Positions 1-7,470 of a stretch of 15,366 nt of DNA are shown here, piece after piece. The DNA comes from Diplocarpon mali. Taxonomy: Eukaryota > Ascomycota > Leotiomycetes > Helotiales > Drepanopezizaceae. The stretch's first letter is position 1. Each line of letters starts with the position of its first letter. The notes beneath the pieces are model-generated. The model saw only the letters and a list, made by a program, of their open reading frames with translations, ran no database searches and was not told where the DNA came from. The stretch covers positions 1-15,366 of the forward strand of contig JAENRP010000608.1 in the NCBI GenBank assembly GCA_024741835.1. The letters run 5' to 3'. A program made the position numbers and the translations under genes.

Positions 1-132
1 TATATACATATCTATATACATATCTATATACATATCTATATGCATATCTATATACATATCTATATACATATCTATATACATATCTATATACATATCTATA
101 TACATATCTATATGCATATCTATATACATATC
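1..132. repeat. 12-bp tandem array, 11 copies, AT-rich
   Basis: Eleven head-to-tail copies of TATATACATATC fill the left edge and the array is already in progress at base 1, so its true length is unknown. Copies 4 (37-48) and 10 (109-120) carry the same A-to-G change, giving TATATGCATATC. They lie exactly six units apart, which hints at a 72-bp higher-order unit. It translates as alternating HIYI residues but shows no sign of being a gene. Confidence 0.97.
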
Positions 133-148
133 TACCCACATGCATATA

Positions 149-188
149 CAAACATCTACACATCTACATCTACATCTACATCTACACC
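149..188. repeat. Degenerate CATCTA hexamer repeat
   Basis: Right of the 12-bp array the sequence changes to repeated CATCTA/CATCTACA units, then to CACCCACC-type sequence. The TACATC unit also occurs in the GC-rich hexamer array near 718-821. This suggests a related repeat family in a more AT-rich state. Confidence 0.8.
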
Positions 189-323
189 CACCCACCACCA
201 CCAGCTACACACCCCGCACATACTCGCGGTGGGACCCGCAACCCCGAGTCCGTCGCGACTCCGAATCGGCATCCGGGTCGGCGCAGGGCCGCGGACCGAG
301 TCTCCCGGCTGCATGCTCACCCT

Positions 324-329
324 CCCCGT

Positions 330-359
<30 letters not shown>
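324..359. repeat. CCCCGT hexamer repeat
   Basis: Five perfect copies of CCCCGT (324-353) are followed by a degenerate copy. The two CACGTG sites at 363-368 and 405-410 lie just downstream. Confidence 0.9.
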
Positions 360-360
<1 letters not shown>

Positions 361-543
361 TTCACGTGCTCGACGGAATCAGACGGGCGGGAGCTCCCCC
401 ACAGCACGTGACGCTACGCGAGACCGTACCGTCGAGGGGGGGGGGGCGGCGCTTCTCTTCCCCCCCCGCGGCCAGAGGGCCGTGTGTACGAGTTCTTCGC
501 CTCCCGGCCCCTGCCACGGCCATTCTGCGCGCTGCAGACGACT

Positions 544-567
544 GCAAGCAAGCAAGCAAGCAAGCAA
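544..567. repeat. GCAA tetranucleotide microsatellite
   Basis: Six perfect GCAA copies. A short CCTTGCCTGG duplication follows at 581-600. Confidence 0.9.
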
Positions 568-717
568 GGGGAGGGTCGTTCCTTGCCTGGCCTTGCCTGG
601 CCTTGCTCCTCTCACAGTCACCCGCATCCCCGTTTCTGCTCCCGTTCCGGTTCCTGCGAGGCTAGCTTGCACCACCGGCCCAGGCCTGCTGCGAACGGCT
701 CTCTCTCGGGACGCGCA

Positions 718-821
718 TGCGCCTGCGCCTGCGTCTGCGTCTGCGCCTGCGCCTACGTCTGCGTCTGCGTCTACATCTGCGTCTACATCTGCGTCTACAT
801 CTACGCCTGCGCCTACCGCCT
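718..821. repeat. Hexamer minisatellite of TGCGYC/TACRTC type
   Basis: About 17 hexamers run in phase. Units are TGCGCC, TGCGTC, TACGTC, TACATC and TACGCC. They differ from each other only by transitions, and the more A/T-containing units sit towards the right-hand part of the array. Frames through it give alternating Arg-Leu, Ala-Ser or Cys-Val/Tyr-Ile strings. Confidence 0.92.
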
Positions 822-1452
822 GTAGGGGTGTCTCGCAGCATGCGAGAGAAGGGGGGGGAAAGAGGCACATGCGAGAGGGCGTCATCGTCCTCACCTCACT
901 CGCCTCACTCACAGCGCGGGGACGATTGTCCGGAGGGGCGACTGGCAGAGACGGGAGGCAGACAGGTAGAGAGAGGGCTTTGGTGAGGCACGCTAGGGAG
1001 AGGCAGGGAGGAGCCGCGGATGCAACCAGAGGAGGTTGGCCCGGAAGACGAGAGCTAGATAGACACCGTGGCGGGGAGCGCTCCCCGCGGTCAGCACATC
1101 CGGGACTTTCCAGCCTCGGCCGGTTGCGAGTCGCAGGGGTGGAAGCTGCAAACTCGGGGACGGGGAGAGCTTTCTTGCCGTGTCGCCCGCGCCGGGCACA
1201 CGGTCTTGTCTGCATCGCCTTGGATCTGCGTCGGTCGAGCAGTGCCAGGCAGACTCGGAGCACAGTGCTGCGTTCCGCTGACGTCGAGGTGTATATTCCC
1301 GGGTGGGGATCCCCGGCGCGTCCATATCGATAATCGCAACAGCCTCCCCCCACCGTCCAAGCACCCAAGGACTTCGCGGCGGGCCACACAGACACCGCAC
1401 TAGCGTGGCGGGCCAGGCGGGGAGGGGGAGGGTGTGGATACGGGGGTTTGCA

Positions 1453-1491
1453 CGGTTGGGAAGATCGGTTGGAAGATCGGTTGGAAGATTA
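1453..1491. repeat. Short direct repeat AAGATCGGTTGG
   Basis: A 12-bp unit, AAGATCGGTTGG, occurs in tandem with a partial third copy ending AAGATTAT. No function is evident. Confidence 0.8.
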
Positions 1492-1574
1492 TACTTTCAT
1501 GCGGTCTCTGTCTGGCCTGCGACGGAGGACACCCTCCCCCTCTCCGCGCTCGTAACTAGCGCGAGGCGCTATAG

Positions 1575-1576
<2 letters not shown>

Positions 1577-1618
<42 letters not shown>
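1577..1618. repeat. (AGC)14 trinucleotide microsatellite
   Basis: Fourteen uninterrupted AGC units. In one + frame this would encode polyglutamine, but that open frame has no ATG before the repeat and no recognisable flanking domain. I treat it as a non-coding microsatellite. Confidence 0.96.
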
Positions 1619-1799
1619 TCGCGGCGCCGACGCAGGGAGCAGGAGGACCCGCCGTCTCTGTTTTCCCCCCCTCCGTCACGCCGAGGAGCCAGAGCACGCA
1701 GACGAAAGCCCCAACCACCCCCCGCTAGGAGCGAGGAGGCGTCGCGGGTCCAGACTAGGCTAGGGATTCCGAGATCTGTGCCTGATCCTGAGTCTGAGC

Positions 1800-1805
1800 T
1801 AGAGA

Positions 1806-1846
<41 letters not shown>
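1800..1846. repeat. (GA)n dinucleotide tract
   Basis: About 47 nt of alternating AG with one T interruption at 1811. It is a perfect purine/pyrimidine strand partition with mirror symmetry, the kind of sequence that can form triplex (H-DNA) structures. It may equally act as a nucleosome-excluding GAGA-type element. Confidence 0.95.
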
Positions 1847-1848
<2 letters not shown>

Positions 1849-1931
1849 GTCCGTTTCGCGGACAAGCTGTTTGCGGAGTGGAGAGCGGCCGCGGGGAGGG
1901 TCGTCGGCTGCTCGAGGTCGGGGCTGGCCCG

Positions 1932-2008
1932 TGAGCCGAGGCTGAGGCTGAGGCTGAGGCTGAGGCTGAGGGTGAGGCTGAGGCTGGGGCTGAGGCTGAC
2001 GCTGAGGG
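1932..2008. repeat. GAGGCT hexamer minisatellite
   Basis: About a dozen GAGGCT units with variants GAGGGT, GGGGCT and GACGCT. It is the second hexamer array in this region, with the same purine-rich strand as the adjacent GA tract. Confidence 0.92.
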
Positions 2009-2353
2009 TAGCTCAGATGGGTCAGGTCGGTCGCTTAGGCGCGGCTCGGCTGGGCGAGGCCGGCTGGTGCGGTAGGGAGGCGAGGTCCACGTCGCGGCTC
2101 CGTGGTGCGTGCGGCCCGCGGACTCGGCCGGCCCCACGGCGGGAGACGGGTCTCCTCGGTCGTGGAGGGGGGCAAGGCGCCCGGCTCTAGCGCAGCCTCG
2201 GGAGGGTGTTTCTCTGGGGAAGTGGAGCGTGCGGGGCTGGGGAATTCGATGCTCGATGCGCCCCTGGACTCGCGGGCGGGAGGGGAGAGGTTTTCGTGGT
2301 CTCTCCGGGTGCTCCGACTCGAGGGGGACGGCTTCCCCTCGCTCTTCTCGCTT

Positions 2354-2388
2354 CGTTGCACGTTGCACGTTGCGCGTTGCACGCTGCA
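2354..2388. repeat. Five-copy 7-bp repeat CGTTGCA
   Basis: Tandem units are CGTTGCA, CGTTGCA, CGTTGCG, CGTTGCA and CGCTGCA. Each copy contains the TGCA palindrome. The 7-bp period preserves no reading frame, which argues against coding. Confidence 0.9.
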
Positions 2389-2471
2389 CGCGCAAACCTC
2401 GACTCCTCCGCCGAGAGCGGTGTGCTCTGCCGGCAGCGACGCTCTCCGGGCGGAAAGCCAAGGGCAGGGTG

Positions 2472-2490
2472 CACGTGCGCGCATCACGTG
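2472..2490. promoter_or_regulatory. Paired CACGTG palindromes
   Basis: Two CACGTG sites (2472-2477 and 2485-2490) lie 13 bp apart start to start, about one helical turn. CACGTG is the core bound by bHLH factors in fungi. Further copies occur at 363, 405, 3041 and 3320. Regulatory use is inferred, not shown. Confidence 0.35.
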
Positions 2491-2625
2491 CCTGGTGGTC
2501 GTCTCGATTCGAGGCAGCGCCGCATCTCGCGCGCCGATGCTGCGAGGCATGCGGATCGCGATAGGGTCGCACCAGATATCCCCGTTGGCAGCTGCGGTGC
2601 ACCCACACCTGTGCGGCCTCGCATC

Positions 2626-2645
2626 GCACACGCACACGCACACGC
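2626..2645. repeat. GCACAC short tandem repeat
   Basis: Three GCACAC units, a small hexamer microsatellite. Confidence 0.8.
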
Positions 2646-2942
2646 GCTGGTTGGAACGACACACGTCGTCGACCGGGACGCGAGGCGCGAGTGTGGACGA
2701 TGAGGAATGTCTGGCCTGGCGGTTCGCGAGACGCGAAAGGGGAAAAGCCATGTCGGCTCTGCCATGGGTGCGATGGCGTCGGCGTCGGCAGCACGATCCG
2801 GTCGCTCACGGCAATCGTTGGTGTTGCCATGTCTCGTTGGCTTGCGACGTGCTGGTTCCCCCCCCTTGGAATTCCGCCTCGATACTACCAGGCCTGCTAC
2901 GAGCACCGAACCGCAGGGCACAGCTCCAACGACGCTTCTCCG

Positions 2943-2991
2943 GCCATTCGCCCTCCGCCATTCGCCCTCGGCCATTCCCTCGGCCATCTCG
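2943..2991. repeat. GCCATTCGCCCTCS minisatellite
   Basis: Two 14-bp copies (GCCATTCGCCCTCC and GCCATTCGCCCTCG) are followed by shortened 12-bp and 9-bp copies. All begin with GCCAT. The stepwise shortening suggests slippage or decay. Confidence 0.85.
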
Positions 2992-3395
2992 ATGCATTCT
3001 CCCCGTCCCAGGTCCCCCCTCCGAGCGCACCGCACCGGTGCACGTGACCCAGACGGCAGCCAAGGGGGCCGGACGGGGGGAGGATTCGGACCAGCTTTCG
3101 AGGGCCGAGAAATGCCGTGACGTGGCCGGATGGTCGACGAGGAATGACACGCGAAACCACGAGCGAGGAGCGGTGCGTGGTGGTGCACTGTGCACGCTGC
3201 GGCTCACATCCCTCGGCCGACGAGCGTAGAAGAGAGCCCTCCCCCCTTCCCCCCCCCCGACCAAAGGGGGAGAGCAGCGAGACGGACTTTCGTCGGCAAC
3301 GCGGCCGCCTCGGTGGATGCACGTGAGAGGAGCGGCGCGGAGCGAAACTGACGGACGAGCGGGAGACGGGGCCGGCCATGCTCGTGCTCATCGTC

Positions 3396-3455
3396 ATCCT
3401 CTATCCTATACTCATCCCATCTTCATCCCATCCTCTATCCTATACTCATCCCATC
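3396..3455. repeat. 26-bp perfect direct duplication
   Basis: The 26 bases at 3396-3421 recur exactly at 3430-3455. Both begin ATCCTCTATCCTATAC and end CTCATCCCATC. A CATCC-rich spacer separates them, and further CCATCCTC-type pyrimidine repeats continue to about 3480. Confidence 0.9.
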
Positions 3456-3860
3456 CTCCTCCCATCCTCGTCCCGTCCCCATCTCTCCGAGGCGGCATGC
3501 CGTCCGTGGCGTGCAGATGCGAGTCCAACCCCCCAGAGCAGTGCCGAACAGTCGGCCCGAGCTTCTCGCGGCATCCCCACCCTGGGCGCGACGGTTGGCG
3601 TGGAAGCGGACGTGCGAAGGGGAGTCGGCGGACGTTGTTCGTCGGGCGAGACAAAGGGCGGGTTCGGTGGGAGGTGGCCTGCTGCTCCCACTCGGATGAG
3701 ACATGCGTCGAACCCACCGGCCAAAAGGGCGCGTTGGAGGGGCGACCTGAGCGACAGTCTTGATGTTTGTGGCTTGACGACGGCCGCGGGCCATTGGCTC
3801 GTCTGATTTGATCAGATCGCTGCGACTTGGGAGGAGGAGACCAACATATCTGGATGTGAC

Positions 3861-3982
3861 GGGGGGGGAGGGGGAGAGGCAGGGAGAGAAACAGGGGGAG
3901 AGGGAGAGAGAGGGAGAGAGAGGAAGAGAGAGGGAGAGAGAGGGAGAGAGAGGATGAGAGAGGGAGAGAGAGGGAGAGAGAG
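3861..3982. repeat. Long polypurine tract with 10-bp period
   Basis: One strand is almost entirely purine over about 120 nt. The only interruptions are C at 3880, C at 3892 and T at 3955. From 3901 it is built mainly of the decamer AGGGAGAGAG. The 10-bp period is close to one helical turn. Confidence 0.93.
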
Positions 3983-4721
3983 CGCCCGCTCTGGTCCCAG
4001 CGTCGAGTCGGCAACAACAACGCGATTGTTCGTCGGCTCGCTTCTCCGCCTGGCCACGTCCCGGCCATCGTCCCGCGGATGGCGGAGGATGGTGGATGGC
4101 CCTCGCAGATCAGATCAGGCGCTGCCCTGCGCCGAGACACACATCTCACCTGCTCGCCGCCCCTCAGGAGCGAGAGCTGGGCACGGCGGGAGGGCCTGGA
4201 GAAGGGTCTCCCCCCCGGCAGCTGTGCCCATCAGTCGGCGCCGCGATGGGTTGCCTGTCGAGCCCTCGCCGCCGCCCTGCACCGCGACCCGGAGCCGCGG
4301 GTGACAGCTGTGGCGGCTCTTCGAAGCCATGATCTGCCCCCCCCTCCCCCCAAGCAAGACTCGCGAGTTCGATTTGTTCTGTCGATTTGCCGAATCGAGC
4401 CGCCGGCCCTGGCCGTGGCCGAGACGCGGGCGGCACATTCCCCCGCCTCGTCGCCGCCATTCCAGCGCGGTCTCGGATCCGAGCACTGGCGATATCCGCG
4501 GGATGCCGAGTCGCATATAGATATCCGCTTCGTGCTCCATGTCGCGCAGCAGGGCTCTGCGAGGCACATCATCGTCGCACTAACCTCTTTACCTCGTCGT
4601 GTCTCAGTCCCGGGGCATGCCGCCACATCGATGGAGATCATCTCGGGGGCAGATCTACGCCCTGCAGGTACTGACGCAGCTCGAGAGATGGCTGAGACCT
4701 CTACTCCCCTCTGCTCCCCTG

Positions 4722-4746
4722 CCCTCGCCCTCGCCCTCGCCCTTCC
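4722..4746. repeat. CCCTCG hexamer repeat
   Basis: Three to four in-phase CCCTCG units. It is another short GC-rich hexamer tract, about 300 bp upstream of the putative leader exon of the C2H2 gene. Confidence 0.85.
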
Positions 4747-4855
4747 CTCCCCTCTCGCTCGATCGGATGCGAACCCCCCCCCCCCCACATCGTGGAGATC
4801 TGGCGGTGGTTCAGCCTGCGCCAGCAAAGCAACCATCTGGCTGCTACACCCAAGC

Positions 4856-4894
4856 ATGGCCTGTCAGGAGAGACACGTCTTTGGCACTCGTTAA
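4856..4894 (+). other. Possible upstream ORF (12 codons) before the C2H2 gene
   Basis: ATG at 4856 opens a frame that begins MACQERH and stops at 4892-4894. It would be a upstream ORF only if transcription of the C2H2 gene starts before 4856, which the sequence does not tell. Short upstream ORFs are known in the leader of Aspergillus brlA. Confidence 0.25.
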
Positions 4895-4943
4895 GAAGCA
4901 GGCGTAACCGCCCTTTCCAAGGGCGTCAGAGACCAACCCCCTC

Positions 4944-5225
4944 NCCCCCCGCGACCTCGCGACTTTGTCTGACTGGAAATATCTTCGCTGGCTGCCGGTC
5001 TATCGATCGACTGGATCAGAGAGAGCTCCTTGCTCGTCAACATTCACGCATGGTGGAAAAAGCCCTGGTACGTGCTCCGGTGTGGGGAGAAGGGGGGTCG
5101 CCTATGCAGCAGCAGCAGTCTAACCCACCCGACCAGAAGGACCTCTGCAGCCAAACCAAATCCCTCCAGCGACGCGACGAAGAGATTAGCATTCCCCTAC
5201 CCGGCACCTTGCTCCTTCGAGCANN
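4944..5225. other. Ambiguous bases in the C2H2 gene leader
   Basis: One N at 4944 lies beside a C-run, and two Ns lie at 5224-5225. These are assembly ambiguities. The second affects any reading frame through the putative leader exon, because the true number of bases may not be two. Confidence 0.95.
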
Positions 5226-5291
5226 CCAGACGCGACTCAACTGGAGAATATCATCCCTGGCTCCCCGAGGCTATCTCAACATCCAGCCAAG

Positions 5292-5561
5292 GTGAGCTCT
5301 AGTGCATCGGCATCACCTCGAAACCCCCGCCTCCCCCCCAGCCGTCGTCGAGAGTCCGGTGACCTAGCCTCTCCTTGATAAAGGGAACTTCAAACCCTTC
5401 TGGCCGCTCCATCTCCCCCTCCCTTCGTCCCTCATTCCAGTCTGCGTAGCCTCCCCTCCACACTCCTTTGACCTCCTCACGCCGTGCGGGAGAGACGGCA
5501 AGCTCGGTCAGTCTCCTCTGCCTCGTGCCGGCGAGGGAGACCCACTAACCGTGACCCTTAG
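5292..5561 (+). other. Intron in the leader of the C2H2 gene
   Basis: The donor is CCAAG|GTGAGC at 5292. The acceptor is CCTTAG at 5556-5561, with an ACTAAC branch sequence ending at 5549 (branch A 5548), 13 nt before the acceptor G. This is near-ideal for a fungal intron. Its length is 270 nt. It ends 34 nt before the ATG at 5596. The interior is pyrimidine-rich from about 5395 to 5480, which resembles a fungal promoter or start-site CT tract, so a second transcript could begin inside the intron. That last point is inference. Confidence 0.75.
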
Positions 5562-5595
5562 CACCACGCGCCCTCACCCCCCCGCTCGCCTCGAG

Positions 5596-6855
5596 ATGTT
5601 CAGCAGCATGCCCTACGAGAATCCCCTCGGGACGTCCTACAACTCCACCCACTCCGCCGACTCCTCCTTCTCGGATGGGTCGTCCGCCGGTTGGGACTCG
5701 GCGACCGTCTCGTCCCACGTCTACACGCCCGCGTCGACGCCTCGGCGGGGATCCCCTCGTTCCGTCAAGCGGGAAGGCCCGGCGTACGCGGCCCCGACGC
5801 CGGCGTCGACGCCGGATCGGTACGGGAGCATCAACGGCTTCTGTGCCATGAATGCCCTCACCCAGGATATGATGTCGGCCTATCCCACGTCCATGATCTA
5901 CGAGGACAGCCCGCCGGCGACGACCAGCAGCACCCACCCCCACCCCCACCACAACCCGGTCACCATGGCCAGCCTGCACCACTACGGATCGTACCTGGAC
6001 GCCTCGATGTGCAGCTCCTTCGTGCCCAGCCACGGCCTCGCTATGGGGACTCCGGCCCTCGACCATGAGCTCTACTCTCCCATCTCCGACATGGGCGCGC
6101 CCACGCCCATGCCCGAGAGCTGCGTGGCCCCGTCCCAGACGGTCCAGGCCCCCTTCATGGACTCGTTTGGAGTCCAGTCCCCCGTCAAGTCGCTGCAGTT
6201 CACCATCAACTACGATCTCCCCGGACCGGACTACGACCCGGGGCTCTCGATCGACAGCTCCGCGCCCCCTCAGAGTATGAGATGCGTGGCGTCGGAGCAG
6301 TACCACAACCCGACCCCCCCCCCCACCAGACGTCTCGAGGCGTCCACCCCACCCAGGAACCCCCACTACCAGGCGTCGCCCTCGGAGTCGGTTGCCTCGT
6401 CGCCATCCCCATCCCCGTCGTCCCGGCCGAAAGCCCCGCAGGAGAAGGCAAGCCGGCTCGTCCGGAAACGCGCGAAGCGGGAGCTCCGCGGGGAGGACTT
6501 CCTGCCCGACGGCATGACCCGCGAGCAGTCCGCCACGGAGGTCTGCAACCACCCGGGCTGCAAGGGCAAGTTCCAGCGCAAGGAGCACCTCAAGCGGCAC
6601 ATCAACACGGTCCACAAGATCACCAAGACGGTGCCGTGCGAGTTCTGCGGCAAGGAGTTCGGGCGCAACGACAACCTGAAGGCGCACACCCTGCTGCACG
6701 GCCAGCTGAGCAAGAACAAGCGCACCCTCTACTACCCCGGTGCGCTGCAGCGGTGGTACGAGATGTCCAAGAAGCCCCGGAAGGTGGCCGGCGCGAAGAA
6801 GATCAAGGAGGAGGGCGAGCCGCTGGTCGCGCGGTCTCGTGCTCTCGGCTACTGA
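5596..6855 (+). CDS. C2H2 zinc-finger transcription factor, BrlA-like
   Basis: A 419-residue nuclear DNA-binding protein encoded without an intron after the ATG. Two fingers sit near the C-terminus. Finger 1 is C317-x4-C322-x12-H335-x4-H340 and contains FQRKEHLKRH. Finger 2 is C348-x2-C351-x12-H364-x3-H368 and contains FGRNDNLKAH. A basic stretch, RKRAKR at 290-295, is a likely nuclear signal, and a second basic segment follows the fingers. The first 280 residues are Ser/Pro/Thr/His-rich and disordered, with many SP/TP sites, THPHPHH and SPSPSPSS runs; they probably form an activation or regulatory region. I chose 5596 as the first ATG after the leader intron; Met5 (5608) is an alternative. 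The finger pair and the APSQT...QSPVKSLQF segment around residues 180-200 recall BrlA-type conidiation regulators, but I cannot confirm orthology. That the gene is real is very likely; the BrlA label is tentative. Confidence 0.9.
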   Translation: MFSSMPYENPLGTSYNSTHSADSSFSDGSSAGWDSATVSSHVYTPASTPRRGSPRSVKREGPAYAAPTPASTPDRYGSINGFCAMNALTQDMMSAYPTSMIYEDSPPATTSSTHPHPHHNPVTMASLHHYGSYLDASMCSSFVPSHGLAMGTPALDHELYSPISDMGAPTPMPESCVAPSQTVQAPFMDSFGVQSPVKSLQFTINYDLPGPDYDPGLSIDSSAPPQSMRCVASEQYHNPTPPPTRRLEASTPPRNPHYQASPSESVASSPSPSPSSRPKAPQEKASRLVRKRAKRELRGEDFLPDGMTREQSATEVCNHPGCKGKFQRKEHLKRHINTVHKITKTVPCEFCGKEFGRNDNLKAHTLLHGQLSKNKRTLYYPGALQRWYEMSKKPRKVAGAKKIKEEGEPLVARSRALGY

Positions 6856-7470
6856 TCACGTGCCTCGGCTAATTCGACCGCGCATTGCCGCTCTGCGGCT
6901 GCTGCCGAATTTTCGCGAGGGCGAAGCAAAATACCTCGCCATCCAAGACATGAGAAGAAGGAAGGGGAAAAAAAAAACAACAACAACAACAACAACAATA
7001 ACAACCGGATCTGGATGGGATACCCCTTGTGATTTGACGCGTCGTGTAGATGAAAGGCGCTGGATAGACAAACAGTTGGACACCGGACTGCGAGATTGAT
7101 TCCCTCTGAATTTGTGTTTCGGTTCTTCCCGCGGAGGGCGCTCGAGTTCTCGCTTCGGCCTCCCTGTTCTCTGCTATCTTCTCCCGCTTGGCTTCTTTTA
7201 TTTTCGGTGCTCCGCGGCACCCAAACCCCCCAGGTTCCTTCCTGCTGCTCTGCCGTTTCGCGCGCCCCCACGCTGGATCCCCCTCTGTAGGGGAGGCCAG
7301 GTGCGCATCACGTCTCCACGGGGCCGCGGCGGTCGCAATATTTCTGTGTTCTGCTCCTGCGCGGCTGCGGGGGGTGTACGAATTGAGTCGAAGGGGGTAC
7401 GATTCTTTGGCTTCCTTGGGGGGAGGGGGTGTTTGACGAGGTGCATTTTTATCCTTATAATACAGAGGCT
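6856..7470 (+). other. Probable 3' UTR of the C2H2 gene
   Basis: No gene is visible here. The interval starts with a CACGTG palindrome at 6857-6862 and includes an A-rich/(CAA)n tract at 6969-7006. It runs through T-rich sequence to TTATAATACAG near 7455-7465, a plausible AT-rich fungal polyadenylation region. The open frame across 7112-7573 has no ATG before its last few codons and is not supported as coding. Confidence 0.4.
6969..7006. repeat. A-run plus (CAA)n microsatellite
   Basis: A run of nine or so A residues is followed by about seven CAA units with one TAA variant. It is typical of fungal untranslated sequence. Confidence 0.9.

Larger units (their letters stand above)
200..5049. 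other. Gene-free GC-rich region dense in simple repeats
   Basis: I find no supportable gene here. Long open frames exist on both strands, but they overlap each other, are driven by high GC and by repeats, and encode low-complexity strings such as alternating Arg-Leu, Ala-Ser or His-Leu. None shows a recognisable domain or a fungal intron pattern. The region lies upstream of the C2H2 regulator and may contain its distal promoter or a non-coding transcript; this is inference. Individual repeats are listed separately. Confidence 0.7.

Noticed and set aside
140..1333. 397-codon open frame on the + strand
   Set aside because: It begins inside the AT repeat and runs through several simple repeats. 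The product is low-complexity with no domain, and equally long frames exist on the other strand.
1303..1728. Open frame with polyglutamine from the AGC run
   Set aside because: No ATG precedes the repeat in this frame, no splice sites were found that would supply a start, and there is no flanking domain.
1799..2830. 343-codon frame on the - strand, overlapping a 375-codon + frame at 2102-3229
   Set aside because: Mutually overlapping frames in GC-rich DNA, with Ser-Leu and Ser-Ala dipeptide strings from the GA and GAGGCT repeats. No recognised protein.
4079..4894. 271-codon + strand frame
   Set aside because: Low-complexity, no domain and no conserved motif. It is one of several overlapping GC-rich frames. 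Only its last 12 codons (from ATG 4856) were kept, as a possible upstream ORF.
5551..5595. Extension of the C2H2 frame to a GTG at 5551
   Set aside because: This start lies inside the predicted intron, between the branch point and the acceptor, and GTG starts are not normal in fungi.
5545..6699. 384-codon frame antisense to the C2H2 gene
   Set aside because: It is a shadow of the GC-rich coding strand, mostly Arg/Gly/Val/His, with no domain.
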